A DNA stretch of 64,000 bases from Frigidibacter oleivorans (GCF_003993775.1 NZ_RJRZ01000002.1:372001-436000); one strand, 5' to 3'. Counted from the stretch's first letter, positions 35,582-45,445 are shown. Notes: a model not told the origin generated them from the letters alone. Translations and numbers: made by a program.

Positions 35582-35734
35582 TCCGGCGATCGCCTTCCGG
35601 TCATTCGCCCGCCCTTGGGATGCCTGCGCCAAGACCTGCCCTCTCCTCGCCGCTCGCCCCCGCCTTGTCGTCCGGTTCTTCGGCCATGTCCGGCGCGGGG
35701 GATGCCGCCCGGCAGTCCGGGTGCCGTCGCGGCC

Positions 35735-36340
35735 CTATTCGAAAAGGCCGCGTTGCGGGATGATGATGACGTCGCCTTCGGCCAGCACGGTGTTGCCCGC
35801 GGCGCTCTGCCCCTGTTCGATGGCGCGGTAGTTGATCAGGTAGACCTGTTCCGATCCGTCCGGCCCGATCCGGCGCAGCTGCAGCCGCTTGGTCGCCGCG
35901 AATTTCGAGAAGCCGCCCATCGCCGCCAGCGCCTGCAGCAGCGTCGTGCCGGGCTCCAGTTCCACCACGCCGGGCTTTGCCGCCTCGCCGAGGATGTAGA
36001 CCTCGATCGTGGCGGGGGTCGTCGGCCCCGTCGCGGCGCGGCGTTCCGCCAGCCGGTCGAGCGAGACATAGACATTGGGCGCGGCGGCGAAGTTCGGGGC
36101 CAGCCGCCCGGCCAGGTCCGCCTGCACCTGATCGAGGCTGCGGCCCGCGGCGGGGACGCTGCCGGCCAGCGGCACGGTGATGCGGCCGTCGGGCGATACC
36201 AGCACGGTGCGGTTCAGGTCGCCATCCTCCAGAACCTCGATCCGCAGCACGTCGCCGGTGCCGATGCGGTAGCTGTCCTGCGCCAGGGCCGGCGTCGCCG
36301 CGACCAGCGCAGCGGTCAGCAGAACGGTCTTGAAGGTCAT
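35735..36340 (-). CDS. Polysaccharide export protein (Wza-like, Poly_export/SLBB)
   Basis: 201 residues with a signal peptide (ALVAATPALA). The Poly_export domain begins YRIGTGDVLRIEV, with VSPDGRITVPLAGSVPAAG, and an SLBB unit follows (YILGEAAKPGVVELEPGTTLLQALAAMGGF). It lacks a lipobox and the C-terminal amphipathic helix of full-length Wza, so it is a short periplasmic form that probably works with the adjacent outer-membrane barrel. It exports the exopolysaccharide made by the locus. Confidence 0.88.
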   Translation of the reverse strand: MTFKTVLLTAALVAATPALAQDSYRIGTGDVLRIEVLEDGDLNRTVLVSPDGRITVPLAGSVPAAGRSLDQVQADLAGRLAPNFAAAPNVYVSLDRLAERRAATGPTTPATIEVYILGEAAKPGVVELEPGTTLLQALAAMGGFSKFAATKRLQLRRIGPDGSEQVYLINYRAIEQGQSAAGNTVLAEGDVIIIPQRGLFE

Positions 36341-36537
36341 CTGGTCATTCTCCTCAGGGCTTGCCCGCTAGGTCTGCTCGAAGCGCGCCTGTTCAAATTT
36401 TCTACCCGAATGCCGGTGGCTCACCAATCGAATTGACGCGGCGGCTCCGAATTTCCCTTCCGGCACAAGGCAAACGTGCCGGCCCTGCAACAGCGGGGCA
36501 TCCGCGCCCGCCGCGCCTCTGTCCTCCCGGAGCGGCC

Positions 36538-39042
36538 TCAACCACCGCCGCTGTCCGCCGCCCCGCCCGGGGGGGCGGCCGGTGCCGCCAGCTGCGGTGC
36601 CGTTTCGCCCGCCTCGATCCGCGCCAGCAGGTCGCGTGCCGTCTGCATCTGCGGCAGCGGCGGATCGGTCGACAGTTCCAGCGCGCGCCGCAGCTTTGCC
36701 TCGGCCTCGTCGGTGCGGCCGGCCGCCGCCAGCGCCGCGCCCGCATGGAACTGCACCAGCGGGTCGTTCGCCAGCCGCTCGGCCGCGGGCAACAGCACCT
36801 CCAGCGCCGCGTCGCGGTTGCCGCGCCGGAACTCGATCCAGCCATAGGTGTCCTGGAAGGCCGGAACCTCCGACCCGCGCAGCCGCCGCGCGATGGCATA
36901 GCCGCGCTCGAGGCTTTCCGCATCGGTCCGGTGGGCGGTGATCAGGCTGGCGAGGTTGTTCGCGATCACGAGGTTGTTGCTCTGTTCGGCATAAAGCGCC
37001 TCGTAGATGGCGATGGCGCCGTCGATATCGCCCGAATTCTCCAGCTCACCCGCCCGGATCCAGCGCAGCGTCACCGAACCGGGCTGGCGTTCCAGCGCGG
37101 TCCGGACCAGCGCCGAGGCCTCGTCCCGGCGTCCCTGCCCGATCAGCAGCCCGTGCAGGATGCGTACCGGCGGTTCGGCCTCGGGCGCCTCGTCGATCAG
37201 GCGGCGCAGCGTCGCCTCGGCCCGCTCCGGCTCGCCGATCAGCGCGTCGAGGCTCGCCCCCAGCAGCCGCAGGCCGAAATCGCCGGGCCGCTCGGCCAGG
37301 ATGCCGTCGAGATAGCTGCGCGCCTCGGCCGCTCGGCCGCTGCGCAGCTGGGTCTGCAGGATCAGCGCCACCGCGCTGTTGTCGGCATTGCCGCTGGCCA
37401 CCAGCCCCTGCAGGAAGCCGATGCTTTCGTCGACCCGGTCCTGCCCGGTCAGCAGCGCCGCCTGCAGGCGCTGGGCCGCGGCGATGGCGGGCGGTGTGCC
37501 GATGTCGCGCAGTTGCGCCACGCCCTCGGCCACGCGGGTCCAGTCGCGGTTGGCCAGCCGCAGTTCGGCCAGCGCGGCGACCACCGGCACGGCCTGCGGC
37601 GAGACCCGCACGGCATCCACCAGCACCGCCTCGGCGGCGGCACGGCGCCCGTCGCGCAGCAGGAACTGGGCATAGCGCAGCGATTCCGCCGGAGCGCCGC
37701 CGGACAGGTCCACCGCCAGCGCCAGTCGCTCGCCCGCCAGTTCCGGGCTGCCGTCGCGTTCATGCGCCGCCGCCATCAGCGTCAGGATCTCGGGATCGTT
37801 CGGTTCCTGGCCAAGCGCGGTGCGCAGGTCGACGATGGCCGCGCCGGGATCGTCCTCGCCGATCAGCAGGCCCGCCCGCAGCTTCAGCGCGCCGACATGG
37901 GTGGGGTCTTCCTGCAGCACTTCCTCGATACGCGCGCGGCCGCCGACGCGGTTGCCCTCGGTGATCAGCATCCGCGCCAGCATCACCCGCACGTTGCGGG
38001 TGCGGTCGCTCGCCCCCGCGTCCCGCAGCAGCGACTCGATGGTGGCGATGGCGCCCGCCCGGTCGCCCTCGTCGAAGGCGAGGCCCGCGCGCAGGGCGGC
38101 GTAGTAGGTGCCAAGGTCGCTGTCCGGGTTGGCCGCGGCCAGCCGCTGCAGCTCTGCCGCCGCGCCGTCGAGCCCTTGGGTTTCGCGCAGGAGCTGAACC
38201 ACGGACATGTGGCGTTCGGGCGGCCCGTCATCGGGGCCGGCGAGCCGGCGCAGGAACCGTTCCGCCTCGGGCAACTGCCCCGAGGCGACATACCAGCGCA
38301 CCAGCAGGCCCTGGATCTGCATGTTGTCGGGGTACAGCGCGTGCATCGCCTGCAGTTGCGCGCCGGTCTTCGCCGGGTCCCCCGACTGCGCCAGCAGCCG
38401 GTATTTCAGCATGTTCAGGTCGAAGGCATCGGGTTGCAGCGCCAGCGCCGCGTCGAGTTCCGGCAGCGCGCGCTGCGGGTCAGCGCCCTTCATCAGGTCG
38501 TCGATCAGGATGCGCCGCGCTACCGGCAGGTCCGGATCGGCATCCAGCAGGTCGCGGGCCGCCGCCGCGATGCGGGTCCGGGCGGTCACGTCGCGGATGC
38601 CGACGGCATTGCGATAGTCGACGGCCAGACGCAGCGCCTGCACCCGTGGCGCATCGGGATCCACCGTCGCCGCCGCCGCGCTGTGCCGCTCGACCTCGCG
38701 CCAGTCGCCGCGGGCCAGCGCCAGTTCCGCCAGCATCACCCGCACCTCCACGAGGTCGGGATACTGTTCGACCAGCAGAAGATAGTGGCTGTAGGCCTCG
38801 TTCGTGTCGCCGCGCTTCAGCATCAGGTCGGCATAGGTGCGCCGCGCCTCGCGGTGCAGGCCGTCATACTTGAAGACGTTGCGCAGCTCGACGATGGCGC
38901 GATCCTCGTCGCCCTCCGCCAGCAGGGTCTGGGCCGAGGCGAAGTGGTTCGCCGCGCGGGTGGCCTTGTCCTGGCAGCCCGACAGGCCGAAGGCCACCGC
39001 AACGAATGCCGCCGCGACAAGGATGCGGGTCGCATGGGTCAT
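36538..39042 (-). CDS. TPR lipoprotein of the exosortase/EPS system (PrsT-like)
   Basis: 834 residues. A lipoprotein signal (FGLSGCQDK, lipobox Cys near residue 23) precedes about 20 tetratricopeptide repeats, for example LAELALARGDWREVERHSAAA, and ends in a low-complexity Pro/Ala/Gly tail. The arrangement matches the TPR lipoproteins that accompany PEP-CTERM exosortase loci. It may scaffold the polysaccharide export complex in the periplasm. ATG 39042 has GGAAGG 6 nt upstream. Confidence 0.82.
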   Translation of the reverse strand: MTHATRILVAAAFVAVAFGLSGCQDKATRAANHFASAQTLLAEGDEDRAIVELRNVFKYDGLHREARRTYADLMLKRGDTNEAYSHYLLLVEQYPDLVEVRVMLAELALARGDWREVERHSAAAATVDPDAPRVQALRLAVDYRNAVGIRDVTARTRIAAAARDLLDADPDLPVARRILIDDLMKGADPQRALPELDAALALQPDAFDLNMLKYRLLAQSGDPAKTGAQLQAMHALYPDNMQIQGLLVRWYVASGQLPEAERFLRRLAGPDDGPPERHMSVVQLLRETQGLDGAAAELQRLAAANPDSDLGTYYAALRAGLAFDEGDRAGAIATIESLLRDAGASDRTRNVRVMLARMLITEGNRVGGRARIEEVLQEDPTHVGALKLRAGLLIGEDDPGAAIVDLRTALGQEPNDPEILTLMAAAHERDGSPELAGERLALAVDLSGGAPAESLRYAQFLLRDGRRAAAEAVLVDAVRVSPQAVPVVAALAELRLANRDWTRVAEGVAQLRDIGTPPAIAAAQRLQAALLTGQDRVDESIGFLQGLVASGNADNSAVALILQTQLRSGRAAEARSYLDGILAERPGDFGLRLLGASLDALIGEPERAEATLRRLIDEAPEAEPPVRILHGLLIGQGRRDEASALVRTALERQPGSVTLRWIRAGELENSGDIDGAIAIYEALYAEQSNNLVIANNLASLITAHRTDAESLERGYAIARRLRGSEVPAFQDTYGWIEFRRGNRDAALEVLLPAAERLANDPLVQFHAGAALAAAGRTDEAEAKLRRALELSTDPPLPQMQTARDLLARIEAGETAPQLAAPAAPPGGAADSGGG

Positions 39043-39082
39043 GGTCTGCCTTCCGTGATTGGTCTCTGGCCTTTGGCGCGCC

Positions 39083-39823
39083 TCAGCAGCCGGTGCCATT
39101 GACGACGACGCCGACGGTCGCGCCCAGCAGGCGAAGATCCGTCAGCAGCGACATCTCGGACAGGTAGGCCGCGTCATAATGGGCGCGCTCGGAAAAGCCG
39201 GAGGTATGGCGCGAGGTCACCTGCCAGGGGCCGGTGATGCCGGGGCGCAGGGCGTAATAGGCGGTGCCGGGATAAAGGTGCTGCTGGTCGGGCAGCATCG
39301 GTCTGGGGCCGACCAGGCTCATGTCGCCGGTCAGCACGTTCCACAGCTGCGGCAGCTCGTCGAGCGAGGTCTTGCGCAGGAACCGGCCGAAGCGGGTGAT
39401 GCGCGGGTCCTGACGCAGCTTCTGCGTGACGTCCCATTCCAGCCGGGCCGCCGGATCGGCCAGCAGATGCGCCTCGAGCCGCGCCTCGGCGTCATGGACC
39501 ATGCTGCGCAGCTTCCACATCGTGTAGACGCGTCCCCCGCGTCCGACCCGCTTTTGCCGGAAGAAGGGGCCGTGGCCATCCATCGCGACGCACAGCGCCA
39601 GCAGCAGGATCAGCGGCAGCGCGGCGGGCGCCATCAGGATCACGGCGGCGAGGTCGAACCAGCGCTTGAGCCCGCGGTCATAGAGGCCCCGGCGGTCCGC
39701 GCGATCGCCCGGTTCCGGCCGGGTGAACCCTTTCGACGCGGCTACCCCGCCGGCGACCTGGCGCGGAGGGTGGTCCCGCACGATGGCCGCGGATTTCGAA
39801 ATATCGTGACACTGCAATGTCAT
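39083..39823 (-). CDS. Initiating sugar-phosphate transferase (WbaP/ExoY-type)
   Basis: 246 residues: one hydrophobic membrane region ([28 protein letters not shown]), then the catalytic C-terminal domain with [43 protein letters not shown] and VGPRPMLP. It lacks the four-helix N-terminus of WbaP. It puts the first sugar phosphate on undecaprenyl phosphate to start exopolysaccharide synthesis. It is the first gene of the minus-strand half of the locus; its promoter must lie in the 636-bp divergent interval. Confidence 0.92.
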   Translation of the reverse strand: MTLQCHDISKSAAIVRDHPPRQVAGGVAASKGFTRPEPGDRADRRGLYDRGLKRWFDLAAVILMAPAALPLILLLALCVAMDGHGPFFRQKRVGRGGRVYTMWKLRSMVHDAEARLEAHLLADPAARLEWDVTQKLRQDPRITRFGRFLRKTSLDELPQLWNVLTGDMSLVGPRPMLPDQQHLYPGTAYYALRPGITGPWQVTSRHTSGFSERAHYDAAYLSEMSLLTDLRLLGATVGVVVNGTGC

Positions 39824-40459
39824 AATTCTACTCCGCTTGGCGCATGGCCATCGGCGATAAGGAGGCGCGCGGGCGGGGGCCGCGGCGAAAAGTCAGTCGG
39901 CGTAAAGTGGGATCGAGATGCCCGACCGCAGTTCAATTTTAAGCACGGGCGGCGGCGGGACGAAAGCGCAATGGCAGCAAACGCGGCAAAAGCCGGCCCG
40001 ATTTGCGACCGCAGCGCGGATTTCTGCCGGATTCCGGCTGATTGTTTCGCCACAGATGTCAGTTTTGCGGCCTCGACCCTCGCGCCGGCGCCGATCCGGG
40101 TCTGATCGGCGCCGCGATGCAGCATCGTGAATGTGTTCTGATTCGGGTACTTGCCGGGCAGCGCCGGCGGCCCCCGAAGGCCGGGCTGTCGTCTATCCTT
40201 TGTCTTGATCCTGTCGAAGGTTGCGCATTTGATTGGGGTCAATAACCGAACGAATCTGGAAAATGCATCCGATTGTCGCCAAACATACCCATTTCGCTGT
40301 CGCAGAAAGTTTCGCCGACCCCCCGCGAAGGCTGGCCAGCGGCGGCCGGACTTGGCAGAAAGGGACGCGGCAGACAGGTCGGGGGCCCGGCGATCGGGCG
40401 GATGTGCCGGACTACCCGCTCCGGTCCGGCGCGTGCCCCCCTTCAGCGAACGAAGCGAC
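39824..40459. promoter_or_regulatory. 636-bp divergent intergenic region of the EPS locus
   Basis: No reading frame here has both a start signal and a recognisable product. The interval separates the two divergent halves of the polysaccharide locus. It is less GC-rich than its surroundings, with AT-rich patches around 39815-39835 and 40220-40310, and contains several inverted repeats: the 11-bp one at 40086-40114, CGATG/CATCG at 40115-40127 and GCCGG/CCGGC near 40026. It probably carries both promoters and operator sites. Confidence 0.6.
40086..40114. repeat. Perfect 11-bp inverted repeat
   Basis: CGGCGCCGATC and GATCGGCGCCG are exact reverse complements around a 7-nt centre. It lies about 260 bp from the sugar transferase start and 345 bp from the ATPase start. 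No T-run follows on either strand. It may be an operator or an RNA hairpin in a long leader. Confidence 0.5.
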
Positions 40460-41338
40460 ATGGTGAGCACACTCGACGTCTACACCTCCTACTTCGGCCT
40501 GAAGGAGCGCCCGTTCACGCTGGTGCCCGATCCCGACTTCCTGTTCTGGTCGGCGAACCACCGCCGTGCCTTCGCCATGCTGGAATACGGTCTGGTCACC
40601 CGCGCGCCGATCACCCTGATCACCGGCGAGGTGGGGGCGGGGAAGACCACGCTGCTGCACCACCTGCTGCGCAGCGTCGAGGATGACGTGCGCATCGGCC
40701 TGATCGCCAATGCCCATGGCGACCGGGGCGAGCTTCTGCGCTGGGTGCTGCTGGCCCTGGGCCAGTCGGCCGCGTCCGACGCCTGCTATGTCGATCTGTT
40801 CGGGCAGTTCCAGACGTTCCTGATCGAGGAATATGCCGCAGGCCGGCGCGTGATCCTGATCTTCGACGAGGCGCAGAACCTCAGCCGCGAGTCGCTCGAG
40901 GAACTGCGGATGTTCACCAACATCAACTCCAACAAGGACGAGCTGCTGCAGCTCGTGCTCGTGGGCCAGCCCGAGCTGCGCGACACCATCCGCCGGCCCG
41001 ACCTGACGCAATTCGCGCAGCGGGTCGCCGCGAGCTTTCACCTGCCCGAGATGGATGCGCCGATGGTCCGCGCCTATATCCGGCATCGCCTGCGCATCGC
41101 CGGGGCGGAATCGGACATCTTCAGCGCGGCCGCCTGCGACCTCGTGTGCGAGGCGTCGGGCGGCGTGCCCCGTCTGGTGAACCAGCTCTGCGATCTGGCG
41201 CTGGTCTATGCCTTCACCCGCAATGTCCAGCGCGTCGCGCGGTCCACCGTGCAACAGGTGCTGGATGACGGGGTCTTCTTCGGCGGCGGTGCCGTGCGTC
41301 CTGGGCCGGTGCCGCAGGATCTGAGAATGGGACATTGA
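40460..41338 (+). CDS. ExeA/GspA-like AAA ATPase of the exosortase/EPS system
   Basis: 292 residues. The opening YFGLKERPFTLVPDPDFLFWS is typical of ExeA and of the ATPase associated with XrtA/PEP-CTERM loci. Walker A is GEVGAGKTT (about 55-63) and Walker B VILIFDEAQNL; GGVPRLVNQLCDLAL is the sensor region. No membrane segment. It leads the plus-strand operon and stands 2 bp before the Wzz gene. Probably energises or regulates polysaccharide assembly. Confidence 0.88.
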   Translation: MVSTLDVYTSYFGLKERPFTLVPDPDFLFWSANHRRAFAMLEYGLVTRAPITLITGEVGAGKTTLLHHLLRSVEDDVRIGLIANAHGDRGELLRWVLLALGQSAASDACYVDLFGQFQTFLIEEYAAGRRVILIFDEAQNLSRESLEELRMFTNINSNKDELLQLVLVGQPELRDTIRRPDLTQFAQRVAASFHLPEMDAPMVRAYIRHRLRIAGAESDIFSAAACDLVCEASGGVPRLVNQLCDLALVYAFTRNVQRVARSTVQQVLDDGVFFGGGAVRPGPVPQDLRMGH

Positions 41339-41340
41339 TC

Positions 41341-42909
41341 ATGACCTTCGACTTCAAGTTCTACCTGTCCCTGTTCCTGCGGCGGCTGCCATGGTTCATC
41401 CTTCTCAGCCTCGTCGGGCTGGGGCTGGGGCTGGGGGTGGCCGCCGTGCTGCCGCCGACCTATGTGGCCGAGGCGCGCCTGCTGGTGGAAAGCGAGCAGA
41501 TCCCGGGCGATCTGGCCGAATCCACGGTACGGGTGGAGGCGACGGAACAGCTGCAGATCATCCAGCAGCGCATCCAGACGCGGGCGGAACTGATCGAGCT
41601 GGCGAACCGGCTGGGCATCTATGAAGGCGCGTCGCCGCAGCCGACGCCGGATGACATCGTCAAGGACCTGCGTCAGCGGATCCGCATCGTCACCACCGGC
41701 GGCGAGGCGCGCGGCCAGCGCCAGGCCACCATCGTCACCGTGTCCTTCGCGGATGCGAGCGCGCAGCTCGCCGCGCGCGTGACCAACGAGGTCGTGACCA
41801 TGATCCTGTCCGAGGATGTGGCCCTGCGGACCGGCGTATCCTCGGATACGGTCGACTTCTTCACGCAGGAGGTCGAGCGGCTGGACCGCGAGGTGGCGCT
41901 GCGCAGCGAGCGTATCCTCGCCTTCAAGCAGGCCAACATGCAGGCGCTGCCCGACAGCCTCGACTACCGGCGCAACCAGCAGGCGGTGATCCAGGAGCGG
42001 CTGCTGCAGATCGAGCGCGACCTGTCCAGCCTGACCGAGCGCCGCACGCGGCTGGAAGAGGTCTTTTCGCGCACCGGGCAGGTGTCCGTCGCGACCGATA
42101 CCCGCACCCCCGAGGCGCGCCAGCTGCAAGAGGCGCGCGACGCGCTGACGCGGGCGCTGGCAGTCTATTCGCCACAGCATCCGAACGTGCGGCTGCTGGA
42201 AAGCCAGGTCGCGGCGCTGGAACGGATCGTGGCGGCGCAGGCCGCCGACGCTGCGCCGGACCCGGCCGAGACCGAGGCGCCGCTGTCGGCCTTCGACCTG
42301 CAGGTGGCCGATATGGACGCCCAGATCGCGCAGCTGACCGAAGAGAAGGCGCGCCTGACGGCAACGATGGAAGAGCTGACCGCCACCATCGACGCGACGC
42401 CGGGCAACGCCATCGCGCTGGAAACGCTGGAACGCGACTATGCGAACGTGCGCCAGCAATACGACACCGCCGTGGCGCGCAAGGCCCAGGCAGAAACCGG
42501 CGACCTGATCGAGGCGCTGTCGAAGGGCCAGAAGATCTCGATCATCGAACAGGCCGAGGTGCCGCGCCAGCCTGACAGCCCGAACCGGCCGCTGATCGCC
42601 GCGGCGGGGCTCGGCGGCGGGATGATGCTGGGACTGGCGCTGATCCTGCTGATCGAGATGACGAACACCGCGATCCGTCGCCCGTCGGAACTGACGGCGC
42701 GGCTGGGGATCACGCCCTTCGCCACCGTCCCGCTGATGCGCGAGCCGGACGAGACGCAGCGGCGCAGCAAACCCGCGGGCGGCGGCGCGGTGACCACCGT
42801 GGCGCTGATCGCCCTTCCCGCGGCGCTGGCGGCGATCCACATGCTGGTGATGCCGATCGACGACCTGATCTTCACCCTGTCCGACGCGCTGCAGCGCGCC
42901 ATCGGCTGA
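41341..42909 (+). CDS. Wzz/GumC-type polysaccharide co-polymerase
   Basis: 522 residues with membrane segments near 15-37 and about 418-440, enclosing a periplasmic region with long coiled coils (for example LDREVALRSERILAFKQANMQ). The Pro-rich VPRQPDSPNRP before the second membrane segment is the Wzz signature. A third hydrophobic segment lies near the C-terminus. There is no kinase domain; the ATPase is encoded separately at 42926. It controls chain length or export. ATG 41341 follows the ATPase stop closely. Confidence 0.88.
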   Translation: MTFDFKFYLSLFLRRLPWFILLSLVGLGLGLGVAAVLPPTYVAEARLLVESEQIPGDLAESTVRVEATEQLQIIQQRIQTRAELIELANRLGIYEGASPQPTPDDIVKDLRQRIRIVTTGGEARGQRQATIVTVSFADASAQLAARVTNEVVTMILSEDVALRTGVSSDTVDFFTQEVERLDREVALRSERILAFKQANMQALPDSLDYRRNQQAVIQERLLQIERDLSSLTERRTRLEEVFSRTGQVSVATDTRTPEARQLQEARDALTRALAVYSPQHPNVRLLESQVAALERIVAAQAADAAPDPAETEAPLSAFDLQVADMDAQIAQLTEEKARLTATMEELTATIDATPGNAIALETLERDYANVRQQYDTAVARKAQAETGDLIEALSKGQKISIIEQAEVPRQPDSPNRPLIAAAGLGGGMMLGLALILLIEMTNTAIRRPSELTARLGITPFATVPLMREPDETQRRSKPAGGGAVTTVALIALPAALAAIHMLVMPIDDLIFTLSDALQRAIG

Positions 42910-42925
42910 ACCCGGAGTATCGCGC

Positions 42926-43786
42926 ATGGAAAAGATCCAGGCCGCACTCGCCAAGGCCCGCGCCGCGCGGGGCGCCGGGGCAGCCGCCCCGGCCCGCGGC
43001 ACCAAGGGCGCGGCGGCCGGCGGCGGCTATGCCGGCCCCGCGGCGGCCTTCGCCGGCGTCTCGGCCACCTCGGCCGCATGGTCGTCGCTGCGCGCCTTCC
43101 GCCCGGCACCCGAGGTGTTTCTGCGCAACCACCTGATCGAGGATGGCGACCGCCGCGAGGCCACCACCTTCGACGTGATGCGCACGCGGCTGCTGCAGGC
43201 GATCCGCACCAATGGCTGGCGCCGCGTTGCCATCACCTCGCCCAGCCCCGCCTGCGGCAAGACCACCATCTCGCTCAACCTCGGGCTCAGCCTTGCCCGC
43301 CAGCCGGAATTGCGGGTGATCCTGGTCGAGGCGGACCTGCGCCGGCCCTCGATGGTGCGGATGCTGGGCCTGCCGGAAACGGCGCCGGTGTCGGCCGTGC
43401 TGTCGGGCGAGGCCGAATTCGGCGACTGCGCCCTGCGCCTGGCCGACAACCTAGCCGTGGCGACCAATCCCGCCGGCCTGCGCAATTCCGCCGAAATCCT
43501 CGGCCAGCCGCATGCCGCCACCGCGCTGGAGCGGATGGAGACGGTCTATGCCCCGACGGTGACCCTGTTCGACATGCCGCCGATGATGACCGGCGACGAT
43601 GTGATGGCCTTCGTCGACAAGGTCGATGCCGTGCTGCTGGTCGCGGCGGCCGAGGCCACCACGATCAAGCAGATCGACCTGTGCGAGCGCGAGCTGGCGG
43701 CCCAGACCAATGTCATGGGCGTGGTGGTGAACAAGTGCCGCTTCCTCGACCCCGCCGACGGCTATGCCTATGGCTACGGCTCCTGA
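42926..43786 (+). CDS. CpsD/CapB-like tyrosine-kinase-type ATPase
   Basis: 286 residues. After an Ala/Gly-rich, disordered N-terminus comes a BY-kinase fold: Walker A SPSPACGKTT, Walker A' VILVEADLRRPS and Walker B VTLFDMPPMM. The C-terminus is Y-A-Y-G-Y-G-S, a short Tyr cluster able to be autophosphorylated. It is the usual partner of the Wzz protein encoded just upstream. The Walker B Asp is kept but the Walker A loop departs from GEGKS, so activity should not be assumed. Confidence 0.85.
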   Translation: MEKIQAALAKARAARGAGAAAPARGTKGAAAGGGYAGPAAAFAGVSATSAAWSSLRAFRPAPEVFLRNHLIEDGDRREATTFDVMRTRLLQAIRTNGWRRVAITSPSPACGKTTISLNLGLSLARQPELRVILVEADLRRPSMVRMLGLPETAPVSAVLSGEAEFGDCALRLADNLAVATNPAGLRNSAEILGQPHAATALERMETVYAPTVTLFDMPPMMTGDDVMAFVDKVDAVLLVAAAEATTIKQIDLCERELAAQTNVMGVVVNKCRFLDPADGYAYGYGS

Positions 43787-43907
43787 TCGGCTGCGTCCTG
43801 ATCGCCGCCGTTGCCTGCGGGGCGGCCGCGGCGTCCGGTCGCGCAGGCGGACGTTCAGCGCCGCCTGCCTAGACCTCGGCCACCATCCAGCCGAGGAGAC
43901 GACGAAC

Positions 43908-44171
43908 ATGGCCGATGATTTCGCCGGGCTTGCCACAGCCCTCGATTCCCCCGCCCGCGACGCCGATGCGGTCACCCCCAGCGACAGCCAGCCTCTGGCC
44001 GCAGTCAGCCGGGCGCTGTACGTGGGCGGGTCCGGCACGCTGGCGGTCGAGATGCTGTCGGGGGCGACCGTCACCCTGGCCGAGGCGCAGGCGGGCATGA
44101 TCTACCCGCTGCGGGTGCGGCGGGTGCTCGCCACCGGGACGACAGCCAGCGGCATCGTCGCCCTGCGCTGA
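43908..44171 (+). CDS. Spike-base-like protein (GTA head-spike GhsA / RCAP_rcc01079 family)
   Basis: 87 residues. The pattern SRALYVGGSGTLAVEML, the aliphatic stretch to AGMIYPLRVRRVLATGTTA and the end IVALR match, from memory, the small spike-base proteins of the Rhodobacter capsulatus gene transfer agent, which bind the polysaccharide capsule. No other GTA or phage gene is nearby. Here it sits alone between the CpsD-like and acyltransferase genes of an EPS operon, so a role in holding polysaccharide at the surface is possible. No signal peptide. ATG 43908 with GAGGAGA upstream. Confidence 0.7.
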   Translation: MADDFAGLATALDSPARDADAVTPSDSQPLAAVSRALYVGGSGTLAVEMLSGATVTLAEAQAGMIYPLRVRRVLATGTTASGIVALR

Positions 44172-44212
44172 AAGATGACGCCGCCGGGTGCGGCCAGACG
44201 GGAAAGGGTGCC

Positions 44213-44767
44213 ATGCCGGCCAGATCCATGCCGACCAAGCAGACGCCGGCGGACAGGCTGCGCCGGCTCGCGGCGTCGGTCCTGCATCCGGGCCTGCTGC
44301 TGCATCCGTTCCGGCTGCTGCATTATTACGGCTACAGCCATGTCGTGCCCCGGTCGCGGATGATCCTCGGTCGGGGCGTGCGCATCGCGCCCAATGCCTC
44401 GTTCGCGCATGGCGAGCGGATCGAGCTGGGCGACGCGGTGCAGGTCGGCGCGCGGACGTCGCTGTGGGCTGGCAAGGCGACCGGGCGCATCACGGTCGGC
44501 GCGCGCACCACCATCGGGCCCGACTGTTTCGTCACCGCCGCCGATTATGGGCTGGCCGCGGGCCAGCGGATCACCGATCAGCCGATGACCGAACGCGACG
44601 TGACCATCGGCCCGGACTGCTGGATCGGCACCCGATGCGTGATCACCGCCGGCGTCACGCTGGGCGAGGGCTGCGTCATCGGCGCGGGATCGGTGGTGAC
44701 CCGCGACGTGCCGGCCTTCGCCATCGCCGCGGGTGTCCCGGCCCGCGTCCTCCGTCAGCGGGACTGA
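44213..44767 (+). CDS. Left-handed beta-helix acyltransferase (WcaF-like)
   Basis: 184 residues of hexapeptide repeats (VRIAPNASFAHG, ITVGARTTIGPDCF, VTIGPDCWIGTRCVI, VTLGEGCVIGAGSVV), ending with the V-P-A-R-V cap. Family members O-acetylate sugars using acetyl-CoA. In this operon it probably acetylates the exopolysaccharide. The catalytic His is not clear in the usual place, so its activity is inferred from the fold and context. ATG 44213 with AAAGGG upstream. Confidence 0.82.
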   Translation: MPARSMPTKQTPADRLRRLAASVLHPGLLLHPFRLLHYYGYSHVVPRSRMILGRGVRIAPNASFAHGERIELGDAVQVGARTSLWAGKATGRITVGARTTIGPDCFVTAADYGLAAGQRITDQPMTERDVTIGPDCWIGTRCVITAGVTLGEGCVIGAGSVVTRDVPAFAIAAGVPARVLRQRD

Positions 44768-44875
44768 GCCGACAGCTGTCGCTGCCGTGCAGAAAAAGCC
44801 GGGCAATCGGCCTGCTGCGATTGCACGGGGCCGATGGTCTGGCTAACCTCCCGGCATATTTGACCGGAGAGCCCG

Positions 44876-45445
44876 ATGAAGATTTCCCCGTTCGACCTGC
44901 CGGGCCTCATTCTGATCGAGCCACGCCGATTTGGCGATGACCGCGGCTTCTTTGCCGAGACCTGGTCGCGCCGGGTTCTGGCGGCGGGGGGCATCGACCT
45001 CGACTTCGTGCAGGACAACCACTCGCTGTCGCGCCAGCCGGGCACGGTGCGGGGCCTGCATTTCCAGACCCCGCCCCATGCGCAGGCCAAGCTGGTGCGC
45101 TGCGGGCAGGGGGTGCTGTTCGACGTCGCGGTGGACCTGCGGCGCGGCAGCCCGACCTATGGCCGCTGGGCCGGGGTCGAACTGTCGGCGGAGAACGGGC
45201 TGCAGCTGTTCATCCCCGCGGGCTTTGCCCATGGTTTCGTCACCCGCGCCCCGGATACCGAGATCGTCTACAAGTGCTCGGACTATTACGCGCCCGAATG
45301 CGACGGCGCGATCCTGTGGAACGATCCGGCCATCGGCATCGACTGGGGGATCGAGACGGCGGCGGTCCTGTCCGACAAGGACGCGAAGGCGCCGCTGCTG
45401 GCCGCCTTCGACAGCCCCTTCGCCTTCGACGGGGTGCCGGCATGA
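44876..45445 (+). CDS. rfbC: dTDP-4-dehydrorhamnose 3,5-epimerase
   Basis: 189 residues of the RmlC cupin family: [31 protein letters not shown] (catalytic His of the RGLH motif), [11 protein letters not shown] and [15 protein letters not shown]. Third-step enzyme in dTDP-L-rhamnose synthesis. Its stop overlaps the rfbB start (ATGA), so rfbCBDA is a tightly coupled operon. Confidence 0.96.
   Translation: MKISPFDLPGLILIEPRRFGDDRGFFAETWSRRVLAAGGIDLDFVQDNHSLSRQPGTVRGLHFQTPPHAQAKLVRCGQGVLFDVAVDLRRGSPTYGRWAGVELSAENGLQLFIPAGFAHGFVTRAPDTEIVYKCSDYYAPECDGAILWNDPAIGIDWGIETAAVLSDKDAKAPLLAAFDSPFAFDGVPA

Noticed and set aside
39820-40470. Minus-strand frame of 216 codons across the divergent EPS intergenic region
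   Set aside because: It is biased in composition, has no ribosome site, shows no family resemblance, and spans the region where both operon promoters must lie.
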